Positions 46,689 to 57,828 of a DNA stretch of 64,000 nucleotides are shown one piece after another. Numbering within the stretch: position 1 is the first letter of the stretch; every line of letters begins with the position of its first letter. Below the pieces are notes generated by a model that saw only the letters and a program-made list of their open reading frames with translations, had not been told where the DNA came from and ran no database searches. The stretch lies in the NCBI GenBank assembly GCA_000320605.2, contig KB445792.1:1865581-1929580 (forward strand). The letters are read 5' to 3'. A program made the translations under genes and the position numbers. The DNA comes from Gelatoporia subvermispora B (taxonomy: Eukaryota; Basidiomycota; Agaricomycetes; Polyporales; Gelatoporiaceae).

Positions 46689-48441
46689 CTAGTACTCGCC
46701 AACCTCCTCCACGTCCGCAGAGTCAATACCGACCTCCTCGTAGTCCTTCTCGAGCGCCGCAAGGTCCTCACGCGCCTCGGAGAACTCACCCTCCTCCATA
46801 CCCTCACCGACGTACCAGTGAACGAATGCACGCTTCGAGTACAGGAGGTCGAACTTGTGGTCAAGACGGCTCCATGCACTCGAAATCGCAGTGGTGTTCG
46901 AAAGCATGCACAGGCTGCGGGTGACCTTGGCAAGGTCACCGCCAGGGATGTGCGCAGGGGGCTCGTTGCAAATACCAAGCTTGAAGCCAGTCGGGCACCA
47001 GTCGACGAACTGAATGGTGCGCTTGGTCTTGATGACCGCGACGGCAGCGTTGACGTCCTTCGGCATAACGTCACCACGGTAGAGAAGCGCACACGCCACT
47101 GTTCCACATGATCAGTTTAGAGTTACTTCCGCCTGGTAAACAGGACCACTTACTGTATTTGCCTTCCCTGGGGTCGCACTTAACCATCTGGTTGCCAGGC
47201 TCGAAGCAAGAGAAGGTCATGTCAGCGACCGAGTTTTGCTCATGGTGCGCCTTCTCAGCGGAGATGATGGGGGCGAAGGTGGCAAGAGGGAAGTGAATAC
47301 GGGGGAAGCTAATGACACGCCTTCAGCGACGCGTCACCATGCTTAAGTGGGCCATACTCACGGGACAAGGTTAGTCTGGAACTCGTTCAAGTCGACGTTG
47401 AGGGAACCGTCGAAACGGAGCGACGCGGTGATCGAGGAGACGACCTGGGCAATGAGACGGTTGAGGTTCGTGAAGCCGGGGGAGGAGATGCCGAGCCTCT
47501 TCTTGCAGATGTCGTAGATCGCCTCGTTGTCAACCTGAAATACGAGATATCATTAGCGAAAGTTCGTATGAGAAGTAGTGTACATACCATGAACGAACAG
47601 TCAGAGTGCTCGAGAGTAGTGTGGGTCGTGAGGACGGAGTTGTAAGGCTCAACCACAGAGTTGGCCATGGTGGGGGCGGGGTAAACGCTGAACTCCAGCT
47701 TCGACTTCTTACCGTAGTCAGTGGAAAGGCGCTCCAGGACGAGAGCACCGAAACCAGAGCCTGTACCACCACCGAAGGAGTGGAAGACGAAGAAGCCTTG
47801 CAGACCGCTACAGTTGTCGGCCAACCGGCGAATCTTGTCCATCACTACGTCAATCTGCTCCTTGCCAATGGTGTAGTGACCACGGGCATCTAATTACGCA
47901 GAGCCAGTTCATGAGGAACCGTCTGGTCTCCTGGAATGGCGTATACTTACAGTTGCTAGCGGCGTCCTCCTTGCCAGTGACCAGAGTTTCGGGGTGGAAA
48001 AGGCTCCGGTACGTACCGCTCCGGACCTCATCGATCACATTGGGCTCGAGATCAACGTAGAGCGAACGCGGAACGTGCTTTCCTGAGGACGTCTCCGAGA
48101 AGAAAGTGCTGAAGCCATCGTCGTGGTGGGAGGGCGATCCATCGACAAGACGCCCATCGGGCTGCATGACACGTCAAGTCGCACCCAGAGCGCATGTGTA
48201 CGGGCGCTACTCACGCTGAGACCGTGCTCGACGGTGTACAACTCCCCTGGAGAAAAGGTCAATTAGCACAATGGGTCCGCAGCACATGCCAACATGCAGA
48301 TCATCCCCGATGACGCGTCGTGCGCGATCGTCGCGGGCAAATCTGCTAGTTTGGACCAGATATGCGGGGTGAGGACTTACAGCAGGCGTTACCAATCTGA
48401 ACACCAGCCTGACCAACGTGGACGGAGATGACTTCACGCAT
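46689..48441 (-). CDS. TUB1: Alpha-tubulin, canonical copy (tail ...EEVGEY)
   Basis: Major alpha-tubulin candidate. ATG at 48441 opens [20 protein letters not shown]. Next exons: [131 protein letters not shown] and [20 protein letters not shown]. The last exon contains [40 protein letters not shown] and [20 protein letters not shown], ending EEVGEY at 46689. The loop that holds Lys40 in animals has no lysine at the corresponding place (SPSHHDDGF). Introns near 48242-48379, 48161-48214, 47892-47950, 47535-47587, 47309-47361 and 47100-47153 have GT..AG ends. Immediately upstream in transcription direction is a 60 bp promoter-proximal duplication. Confidence 0.92.
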
Positions 48442-48732
48442 CTTTTCCTACTAGCGAGATTTCACTTGTGTGAACAAAGTTAACACGTCGGAAGTGAAAG
48501 ACGCGTCGAGAGCACGTACGATGAGCAACACGGGTGAGTGATGGAAAAGGTCGACGGAGACGCGAAGCAACGTTGGAGGGCGAAGGGTTAAGAAAGGCAA
48601 CATGGCGCTGACTAATCAGTTCCCGCGCACCCCGTGTCCACCTGGTCCGTGCGTTTGCCACCTCATCAAACCTCGCATAACAAAACGTGTAACAAGCACT
48701 ACCGTCCAATGCATACAAACTCATCGCAATCG

Positions 48733-48853
48733 ACTGAGACCTTCCGCGAAAGTGTGTGGATTTCATTACAAGAGCCCCAAACGCGTTTAGGAACTGAGAC
48801 CTTCAGCGAAAGTATATTCGATCTTGTTACAAGAACCCCAAACACGTGTATAA
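48733..48853. repeat. Imperfect 60-bp tandem duplication upstream of alpha-tubulin
   Basis: Two adjacent units (48733-48792 and 48793-48853) both begin ACTGAGACCTTC, share GCGAAAGT about 15 bp in, TTACAAGA in the middle, and CCCCAAAC followed by ACGCGT in the first or CACGTG in the second. They lie about 290-410 bp upstream of the tubulin ATG, between it and the 3' end of the lipase gene. Confidence 0.75.
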
Positions 48854-49022
48854 TTTTCCGAACATCTAATTCCTGGTTTGACGAGTCCGTGTATGACGTA
48901 GGAGGGTATCTGCTATGGTGTACGGCTTTCAGCAGCTTTCAACTCGCCTTCATTCATTCCCGACTGTGGCCGAGTTCCTGGAGTAGGTGGAGTGTTCAGC
49001 TATCTGCGTTGCTCGCATTTCG

Positions 49023-52000
49023 TCAGTTGTTCCCGCCGTCAGGATTATTCGCGTTTTCCGCGTCGCCGGACGCTTGCCGCGAAAGACCATGGCGTAGCTT
49101 GTGGCTAGATGCACGGACGGCAGAGACAGCTCCTTTCTTCCCGTCGGCTGCCTTCTTAGAACTCTTGCGCATAAAGTAACTACGAACGCAATTCCGGTGA
49201 GTGAGGACACGTAAACCATATCCATGGATGACTAACGTGATGAGCGACTGCCAAATTCGCAGACCATGCATAGGAACCATATGCGTCTCTACCTGCTGCT
49301 CGGAAGCAGACTGAGGTGGGGCCTTCTTAAGTTCTGCATCTCGGATAGCGTCCATCGCTCTGAGCCTCGGAATCATGCGATGAGTTTTAGGTGCAGTGTG
49401 GTAGATGCTCTTCTTGAGCAATGAATACGCTTCGCGCTAGACGAATGCACAATCAGTTAAATGTGCTGTAATGGATTCTTGACAAAGCCCACTGTGTCCT
49501 TGCGCTTCGCGATGGCACTCGCCGGTGGATGCTCATCTTCCAGATCTAGCGGGCCTGAACACATGGAGGGCGTTAGTCTGAAGGGTCTACTTGGGCTTAC
49601 AGGATTTTTGAAACGCACCCCACCGCCGTTCGGGCTGGATAGCACCCACAGCGGCGAATGACACTGAAGCAGTGCTCTGCTGTCTGGGCATAGAAGGAGT
49701 CCTGTCCTGGTGCAGCTCAAACCCCTCTTCCCGTGCATGTTGCAAAAGCCTGGCAGACTTGACCTCATATCGCCGCCGATTGAGATAAACTCTGCGCGCA
49801 GCGTGCTTGTACTTATCGTCCCATAACTCTTGACCGGTCAGCCATCGCCTGACAGGTGCTTCCTTGATGACGCCGATATCCTGAGGCCTCTGCCGCAAAG
49901 CCTCCAATTCTCCCGGTGACTCCATGGGTCGAACTTTCCCAAACACATCCACTCTCTCCCTGATCATAAATACTCCCGGGACGTCCTGGTTATGCAACTG
50001 TATGTGAAGTGCACAAGTTCAAGTAGTTTCAGCCATACTAACCTTGATCCCGTGGGCAGCCTGCTTATCTTCGGAATCACTACTAGAGCTCGAAGCGACG
50101 TCCGCTTCTCCTCTCGCGACTTCTTGCATTGCTATTTTCTCATTTTCACGGTAGATCGCGGCGCTTTTGTTACCATTGATGGCAGAGGATTCCTCCTTCG
50201 AATGTGCGGTGCCTGACCGAGTCTTTGGGGGTCGTGGCGGCCGTTCTGGACCTTCATCATCTTCCGGCTCAGAGCTCGATCGGGAAGAAGATAGATGCAA
50301 TTCGGGAAACGGATTTCGGTCCAGGTGTTCTGGCGAATTCTGCGTTACGTGCTTGACGAAGCGCGCGATGGAGCGATACGCGTATTTCGCCTACACAGAC
50401 CACATGAGAGCAAGGCCCGTCAGGTGAGTACAAGATCAACTTACACTTTCAGTGAAGGTGAAGACCGTCAATACGTGACACATCCCTTCACAGGCGAACG
50501 TCAGAGTCTAGATAGACGCCAAAGCAGTAAATCTACATACCATCGAAGATTTGAAGGTGGACCTGAAACGACTGCTGTCAGATTCGACTACTTCCTGCGG
50601 AAGCCATCAAACTAACCTTCGTCGGTGTCTGAAATTTCTCCACGTTCTCCTTTTGTCTTCGTCCATCCCGAAGAACCCCCTTGCGAGTGGGATAATCCTT
50701 CGGATGTGCAGCCTTGTGCGCGAGGTATATGATCTCGTCCCGCAGCACCTCTCCATCACCACCGATGATGTAGAGCGGGCATAGATTGCCTAGGGAGCCC
50801 TGCAAGATGGGTGTGACAAGGGGATGTGTCAACTGTCTGCACTTGATTGTCAAAACACGTCATGGTGTTGAAGCGAAGGCGACTCACTCATTGGTAGCAT
50901 AAAGCTGAATCTGCGAGCGCAGCTCAAGAGGCTTCTCATTCGGATCGCGCATCAAGACTTTCGGCGGCTTAGGTTCCCAGAAGTCGATTGCAGCGTCGTA
51001 ATTGGGGTCATCGGCCAAGTTGGCATCGGCCTCCGGCTGAGCTCCCGTTCTCACTTCTTCGTCTGGAACATTGCTTCCGGACCTGTCTCCGTCATCACCA
51101 TTCATACCAGAGGGTTGCGGATGTCCGCTGTCGGCTTTCTTCTTGGACTCTTTCAACATCTCTTCCTGCGAACCGACCTGGTCGGCTGGTTCTGCCAATT
51201 CCTTTGTATGCACCTCTCTGTCCTCCTCGACGCTCTTGTGGAGGCGCTCTTGAACTTGATCGCCTAGGCGATCTTCCGAGGGTCGTAATGTGTCGGCGTG
51301 TCCGGGATATGGCGGAGGATTTGTCTGAGTAGGTATAACCCGAGCACGCCCGTCTTTAGGTAGCGGTTCTATGGGCCAAAGTGTAGACGGTTTGTGAATG
51401 AACCCGTAAGGCGGAATGATGTCCTGTATCGCATCGGTTTCGTCAAGTTTGACTGGTATGAACGACGAGTAGATATAGCTAAACATACCGTCTCTGCGTT
51501 CTTCATGACACTTGGGAAGCTGTGCGTGAGATCTACCCAAGGGCTTATAAGGACTGCTCCTGCAGGCATCGGAAGGCCAAGATCTCTTATTACAGTCAAG
51601 ACGGAGAGGCATAACCCTGCCCCCGCAGAATCTCCAGCAAAGACTACCTTTGAAGGAGATATAGGCTTGTGTGCAGCGCCTGCAGGTGGATCAATGAGGT
51701 AGAGATCTGATGTGATCGCACGTCAGTGTGGGCGGATGAAATAGTTCGCTACTACTTACACGCTGCAATAACGTCTTGTACTGGACACGGCCATGGATAC
51801 TGGGGCGCCTTCCTGTCATTGCGATTGTAGCACGTGGTACATAAAATGTGGGCAGACATACCTGTAATTTACTGCGAAGGCTCTGCCCTTCATCATACGG
51901 GCTAACATACAATTGGTCAGTACAATTGATCAGTAAATAGTCCTACACGAACTGGAGGTGGAGCTGACCATATCGAATAACCTGATATCGGTGCGTATCT

Positions 52001-52868
52001 GTGCTGTGTTGTGAATATTGGTGCAGGCCAAAGGCGTATGTACTTACTGATAGATCCCCAGAAATATGCTCCTGGAGAGACTTTAGCATAACTCTGAGCA
52101 GATGCTGAGAGCACGGACCTCCATGCACATACAACTATATGGGACATGTCAACCCAAAATCTGCTGCTATGTCGAATCTCAACACACCATGACACTCTCG
52201 AGGTGCTCCATACGTAGAAGCTCCTTGTTTGTTCCGTTCGTGTCGACTCCACGAAGTGTAGACTCAGAAGCGAGATATTCCTTTTCCGTGATCCATTCAG
52301 CGTCGACGCCGTCTAGCCCGCGAACTTGCCACCATTTCTCTCCGCCAACAACGGCCTTCAGGTCTTCGGGACCGAACCATTCGATAAGATGATCGGCAGC
52401 CTTGTTGCACGTGGACAATGGAATCTGTACCGGAACCACGGATGCCCAGTATGGAGCCGGAACGTGGGTGTTTGTGCTGGTGATAACGTGAACATAGCTA
52501 TGAGACAGTCGAAATAGATTCGTAAACGACTTACAAGCCTTGTAAGGACTCAACAGTATTCCGAGTCCCCAGCTCTATGAATGCTTTGACGATATGGAAA
52601 GACCTGCGATGACGTTGGCTTTTGATAGGCGCAATGCACCCATCTGATGTCACTCACTCGTCAAAGAGGATGTCATCCGTGGCCTCTGCGGTTTCATCCT
52701 CCTCGTAGAACTTGTGGCCTTTCTTGCGTGAATGTTTGATCAAGGTCTTGATGACAACTTGCCGATGGAGTGCGCCGTAGAATTAGCTCGGCTAAGCAGG
52801 TGCGGTTCAGACGTAACTGACACACCTGGCGCGATGTGAACTGCAGCGGTAACAGTGTTTACAGGCAT
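49023..52868 (-). CDS. HSL-type alpha/beta-hydrolase lipase/esterase with large insertion
   Basis: Predicted hormone-sensitive-lipase-family esterase; the physiological ester is unknown. ATG at 52868 opens MPVNTVTAAVHIAP joined to VVIKTLIKHSRKKGHKFYEE. The oxyanion-hole motif HGGAYFWGSI is assembled across an intron (about 52070-52130). The nucleophile elbow VVFAGDSAGAGLCLSVLTVI lies near 51590-51650, followed by LPMPAGAVLISPWVDLTHSF. A highly charged insertion of about 150 residues (51000-51350, rich in Glu/Asp/Lys) interrupts the fold. After it come PLYIIGGDGEVLRDEIIYLA (likely catalytic Asp) and VHLQIFDG joined to MCHVLTVFTFTES (likely catalytic His). A long Ser/Asp/Glu-rich tail with ERVDVFGKVRPMESP ends in a basic segment with RKSSKKAADGKK and stops at 49023. 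The total is roughly 1000 residues, far longer than a simple HSL enzyme. Confidence 0.8.
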
Positions 52869-53414
52869 GGCGCGTTGCCAAGGACTGAGGCACAAACAAA
52901 ATCAACTAGGTTCAAGAATATCCAGCCTCCGTGTACGAACGTCCGGGTTATTGTGTGTCAGCCCGAGAGGAATGAGTGAAACGGTGGCCAACAGGTTTGC
53001 CTCGCGACTCCCTGCCACCAGATGCTCCCCGTTTTGAACACGTGCCAAGCACCACAAGTACAGACGTCCGTGACCTCATAGATCTCCAGATCTAACGGAG
53101 ATAAGCTTAGATGCGTCGATCATGTGTAATTCTCGGTAGACGCCAGAACGTCGCGCCAGCGTGTCACTGAACCGCCAACAAAGGGCCAATAACATTGCTA
53201 ATCCTCCACAGTAACATTTTGGATATCGATCTACGACAGCACTACGCACACAACTTCACTTTCTATCAACAAGCAGACTGGTTCCTCGCGCAGAGAAGCG
53301 GGATCCCAGGCAGGAGAAACGTGGCACAGCACATCAAGAAGGGGAACCAAGAAGGGGATTTAAAAAGAGGGGATTGGTACTCGGGGCCATTTTTCAGCTC
53401 AGCAAGAGGTCTAT
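52869..53414. other. Intergenic, no gene seen
   Basis: About 545 bp between the lipase start and the phosphatase stop. A plus-strand frame at 53195-53461 has no recognisable content and overlaps the phosphatase end. Confidence 0.4.
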
Positions 53415-54156
53415 CTAACGACGCTGAGACAGGTGGCGATCGATCTTACGACGCCAATTAACGTATATGCCCTCCTGAGGAGAAGGGGCGTAACGGCATA
53501 GCTCAAACAACACGAGTTGTTCCTAAGGATCAAGTCAGAACGGTTCTCGAACAGAAAGACGCCAGAGCATGCCTGGAAGCCGGGATTGATCCAAACTTGC
53601 TCACGTGCTATTTGGGTTAGTGTTCAGTCACCTACAAGCATACATATGACATCCAGGCACATACCACGTTGAACGCGTTCCATCGCTGCTGCAGCGTTGA
53701 TACGCTCTGACCACATCACTTGTATCCTGCGCTTCAGAAGAATGCTATACAAGAGCAGCCGTCAGACTCACAGTAAGCCGCGACCACCGTGGCGCTGCGG
53801 GATAACCCCTGGACGCAATGGACGAGAACCACACCGCCAGTGGCGATGGCGTTATAGATGAACTGGCAAGCCGAGGGGAGGTGGATCAATAAATCGGCAT
53901 AATCGATATCCTCTACGCGAATGCGCAGGTGTCTATAACCAGACTGGGGGTTGTCCGCAGGGATAGGCTCGTTTCCGAGAGAAACAATGTGGGTAATGCT
54001 CCGCTCAGAGAGAGTGCGGGTATTGGTTGCGGAATCAAGCCTGCCACGAAGTAATCCGTTATCAATTCTAGTACTTATCAGCCAAAAAACACGCTTCACT
54101 TACGTTCCTAGATACAACTTCCCCTCGATAATAGCGTTTATGTTCCTCCAGGACAT
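53415..54156 (-). CDS. Dual-specificity protein phosphatase
   Basis: Atypical DUSP removing phosphate from Tyr and Ser/Thr. ATG at 54156 opens MSWRNINAIIEGKLYLGT. Spliced exons give TRIDNGLLRGRLDSATNTRT, ERSITHIVSLGNEPIPADNP, YRHLRIRVEDIDYADLLIHL and the catalytic loop VLVHCVQGLSRSATVVAAY (H-C-x5-R). The next exon needs an intron ending at the AAG before TGATGTGG to give LMWSERINAAAAMERVQR. Later exons give AREQVWINPGFQ and, after a GC-AG intron (53523-53572), EQLVLFELCRYAPSPQEGIY with VNWRRKIDRHLSQRR, stop at 53415. The product is about 200 residues, typical for small DUSPs, and complete. Without the GC-donor intron the conserved tail is lost. Confidence 0.82.
53523..53572 (-). other. GC-AG intron in the phosphatase gene
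   Basis: On the minus strand the exon ends CAG, the intron starts GCATGC and ends CTTAG. The junction INPGFQ-EQLVLFELC is a conserved DUSP sequence. Confidence 0.6.
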
Positions 54157-54416
54157 TCTGGGAGAAGTTTTCGTGGACTGAGAGCTCTGAGGCGACAACG
54201 ACCTCGACTCTGTCCCGCTCCATTTTGTACTCGCTCTCCGATGGCGGTCAATATTGTACGCCGTCGCATTGAGCAAGAGCAACAGGCGGGAGGAGTCTCA
54301 GCCGACCACAATTGGCAGGAACAGCGTGCATGCAGTGACCCAAACACAGCCGGTAAGCATAGAATCGTATTCCACAAACACAGAGGTATGGACGCGCATT
54401 CTTGCAGGGCACTTAC

Positions 54417-54590
54417 CAGGGCGACGTCATCCCAATCGCGGAATCGGAACTGTTCGTTCAACCAAAGCTGTGCAAGACCCGGGCGCTTCACCACCGCTAT
54501 CGTAACTCCTCCGAACAATTTCTGGCATTCCGTTGCATGGTCCATCCTCAATTCATCACTGCTACGAGCTCTGTGAAGAGGAGTTACCAT
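54417..54590 (-). CDS. Possible orphan first exon, unknown protein
   Basis: A 58-codon minus-strand exon opens MVTPLHRARSSDELRMDHAT and includes LFGGVTIAVVKRPGLAQLWL and NEQFRFRDWDDVAL. It ends exactly at a strong donor (CTG|GTAAGT). I could not find a convincing continuation before the phosphatase start, so it may be an upstream exon of that gene, a broken gene, or chance. No family recognised. Confidence 0.25.
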
Positions 54591-55408
54591 GCCTTCCGTT
54601 CATGCTGCTGACCCTGGACGACCGAAGCAGAGCACAGTCTCCGAGTCGTCGGACACACATGCTATTATGAGCGGAGTACCCTATGGGGTCCAGATCACCG
54701 GTCTCTCAACGAGATTGCGATAAAGGTACTACTTATGTTATAGTTTTCAGCGAATGAGATACGGTAGGAGATATGGCCTGCGCCTTCATTGATCATACAG
54801 CAAATGTCACTCAGAAATTGGGGTGATCATCTCATGGATGCGTGTCAATCCGTTGAGTGCGGAGGCCCGGGGCATCAACTGTGATAACCGAATCCAATAC
54901 TGCCCCCTGAATCAGTCGTTCTCGACGTATAGGTAACCTGCACATGGTAGTGAGATTTGGGCTCCAATGCAGCCCCACTACCTATACCACGTGTTTGAGC
55001 CCGGGGCATCAAACCTTCCGAGGGAATTGCCAACTGATTCCAGCGAGAGTAGAGCACTGTCGGAGCGCGTACACTGGACTATGTTCCACAGCTAGTGTTC
55101 TTGTCTGGCAGTGTCCGTACACACGAATTGATGAGTGACAGCTGGAATGGATCCGGTGCGTTTACCTCCTGCGCGGCTTGTCGGAGGCACGTGGGATATT
55201 GCGCTGAAAGAAGCCAAGACTCGGGTGCATCGGTCCTGCCTGTACCGCCACGGATCGCTCCAGGAACGTCTCTTACTCTCGATGATCATGTGATTACGAT
55301 GCCCGTGTAAAGTATTTCTAAAACAGTGCATCGGCCAAAGCATGTTCGCGCTCGCTAGGCTACATTTGTTGCAAACGACGTCTGCTCCCCGATTACATGT
55401 ACATTCGT
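54591..55408. other. Intergenic, no gene seen
   Basis: About 820 bp with only short, unconvincing frames on both strands. Confidence 0.4.
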
Positions 55409-56467
55409 TCATTCATCGATGTAATGGCGGGAAAATAGATCATTCTGGATCCAGATAACCTATTTCTAACGTAAGTAGGGGGTAGGAAGTCATGGAACGC
55501 CGACATACCTTAGTGATGGCTGCTACGGCGTCGAGTTTCTCCTGCATACTCGCGGTGTCCTCGGGAAGTGTCAAAATTGCATTCTGGAGAATCATTTGAA
55601 CCAAGCCCAACGTGAGTGCGCAGTCGCGGTCTACGTGATGCCAACCAGAGCCACGGTCAGCACGGAGAAGAACTAAGTAACGAAATACGTACATGGTACA
55701 TTTAATGGGGCAATGCCCATGGTCCGCTGATGCTTGAACGGCGAAACCCCCGTATGCATGATACCGACCTTATCCATATAAGCCCAGGTCTTGCCATTGG
55801 AATAGTCAGCTGTGAGCACACGACGTGCCCACGCTCGCATGAACACCTAGTAGAAGGGAAACGTCAGCTACCGCCACAACGGACAGGCACCGAAGACCAG
55901 GACCTTGCGGAAGACGATCTGCGCGCTATCTAACGTGAGATCTTCGAGTCTTGTTGGGAGCGGGCCATCAAAACCCTGTAAGTCCGTCAGTCTCGGTAAC
56001 GAGGACTATCATGGAAGCAGCGCGGCGATACTACGTGCCTGATTGCGTGTCATGAAGACCTTCTTTGTGATGTCGAACTCGAAGAGCTTCGCGTACATAT
56101 CGTCTACTAGTCCGGGGATTATGTCATTCACCGCGGGCGCCAGTTTTGTGATGGCCTCCGCATCGTGAGAGGTGAAGTTGAGGAAATCGGTCAGGTATGC
56201 CACGCGGTCCTCGAGTGAATGCTTGAGAAGTACAGGATCGATTTCCTGTGTAAATGTCGCAGGACAAGTCCTCTCGGATGAGGCGTTGGCCGACGATGGT
56301 TGCAACGGCGAGCTGGACGACTCGGTGACAGGAGAGGGCGTCGAAGAATGGGAAGACCCTTGCGACGACTCGCAATCCGATGCGTAAGCTTGAGCTGAGA
56401 ACGGACACGCTTTCTCTGCGACCGGCGCACTGAAGCCTGTGTCCATGGCCGTAGAGTGGAATTCCAT
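55409..56467 (-). CDS. Protoglobin-domain protein (globin-sensor family)
   Basis: Haem-binding globin of the protoglobin/globin-coupled-sensor family; likely gas binding or sensing, exact role unknown. The chosen ATG at 56467 gives MEFHSTAMDTGFSAPVAEKA; the N-terminal 80 residues are Ser/Pro-rich. The globin fold begins IDPVLLKHSLEDRVAYLTDF and continues AEAITKLAPAVNDIIPGLVD, DMYAKLFEFDITKKVFMTRN, GFDGPLPTRLEDLTLDSAQI and ARRVLTADYSNGKTWAYMDK. VGIMHTG holds the probable proximal histidine. Later exons give VPYRDCALTLGLVQMILQNA, ASMQEKLDAVAAITK and the end VIWIQNDLFSRHYIDE, stop at 55409. No sensor output domain follows, so it is a stand-alone protoglobin. The intron at 55974-56038 starts with GC. 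Confidence 0.82.
55974..56038 (-). other. GC-AG intron in the protoglobin gene
   Basis: On the minus strand the donor reads CAG|GCACGT and the acceptor TTACAG; it joins FMTRNQ to GFDGPLPTRLEDLTL in frame. No GT donor close by serves. Confidence 0.6.
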
Positions 56468-57216
56468 CTTCAAGATTCCTAGCCTGGCAGAAGACTAATA
56501 CAGGTACAGAGAGTGGATGTGGGCGCGGATACGGTGACCAAGGATCAAACAGATGCAGCGCTGCGCCGCGCCTTGGGGCAATATATACGGGTGGTTTTTG
56601 CAATTAGGGGGGACTGTCCGGAACATGCAGGGTGTTACCATGATGTCTGTCGCGGTTGGACTTCGCAGGAGACCCAGAACTAAAAATGAGGGTGTAGGTT
56701 GACCTAGACAAGCACCAGCCATCGTCAGAGACCATTCGAGGCTGCACTGCAGGCGCTCGGACGTCTCGCGTGCGAGCATGATCGGGCGCGCGTCTCCCGC
56801 GACCCACTGACGTGCCTGACATGTTCCCGATAGCCACGTGACAGACGCGTCGGTGGCACCGCTCGCTGTCCTAGGCACGTTCCACCCTACAGGCTTGAGA
56901 CTATCCAAGGTTGCTGGAGGATACGCGCGTTTCCCCATATCCTATTGCCTAGCTTTCCATCCATCGCTCCCAAATGGGCCTGTGTCGAGAGTATACGAGC
57001 GTTGGCCGAGCTGTGCACCTAACCGCATGTCAGGTGACCGTGATAGCTCAACACGTGCGGCCAACGTGCAACTTAATCATGGCGCTCAAGCCTAGGATCG
57101 CACGAGGCTGGGGCAACCTCGCGGATACGCAGACGGTGAGCCCATTCTCCCACCACAGGTGAGAGGCACGAGGTTTCGTCCCAACGGCGTATACCTGAGT
57201 ACAATTCGTTACAGTT
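56468..57216. other. Divergent intergenic region
   Basis: About 750 bp between the protoglobin start and the next plus-strand gene. No element assigned; a short plus-strand frame from 57079 is probably not coding. Confidence 0.4.
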
Positions 57217-57828
57217 ATGGTCGACGTAGAGTGGGAGGAGGAAGTAAGCAGAATTGCGCTCAACCCTTTGACCGACTAAAGACCAAAATCATCACAGCCC
57301 GGTCAAGGGTATCGCCGTGCCAAAGCCTCCACGATTCATGGATGGGTGACGAAGTTGCGCGGTACCCTGCTTGGCAATGAGAGGACTAGACAGCGTGGGA
57401 TCACAGAAATGCAGGTCGCCAGCGCCGTCAGGCAGTATCAGCGCGAGAGAAAGGCGAGCAGACGGAAGCGCAAGAAACGCGGGGGGTTCTTCTCATTCTT
57501 GACGCCATCGAGGCACAGGTCAAAAAGTAGGAGTAGAAGGGACAGAGATCGTAGTACAAGCGTCAGGGAGCGCGACTATGGACATCGTCGCGAAGGCCGA
57601 TGGTTACACTTTCCTCATCGCGCCAGACCACATCACTACGGTCACGGAACCCGACTACGGGGGATGATGACAGGGAACAGAGATGCGGTGTTGATAGGTC
57701 GAGCGATGAACGACTCAGCGAGGAGGGAGCGCGAGAAGGAAAGGAGGAGGAGAAAGCGGCGTGTGGACCGAGAGGCGAGGGCTGTAAAAGCTGAAGGGTC
57801 CTTAAACAAATGGGCCTGGCGAGGATAG
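57217..57828 (+). CDS. Small basic protein with duplicated RGT-x2-GN motif (CsbD-like?)
   Basis: Family uncertain. ATG at 57217 gives MVDVEWEEE. An intron (about 57244-57297) leads to PGQGYRRAKASTIHGWVTK and a motif KLRGTLLGNERTRQRGITEM. An Arg/Lys/Ser-rich middle follows (RERKASRRKRKKRGG, RSKSRSRRDRDRSTSVRERD). A second, looser motif copy, RLRGMMTGNRDAVLIGRAMN, and a basic end (EKERRRRKRRVDREARAVKA) close at 57828. The repeated G-T/M-x2-G-N segment recalls small CsbD-like stress proteins, but the resemblance is short. The RS-like composition suggests a nuclear or RNA-associated location, which is inference only. About 185 residues. Confidence 0.55.

Noticed and set aside
53740..53800. Frameshift in the phosphatase after VVAAY
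   Set aside because: The first acceptor tried gave a frame jump, but a later AG gives LMWSERINAAAAMERVQR in frame, so no frameshift is needed.
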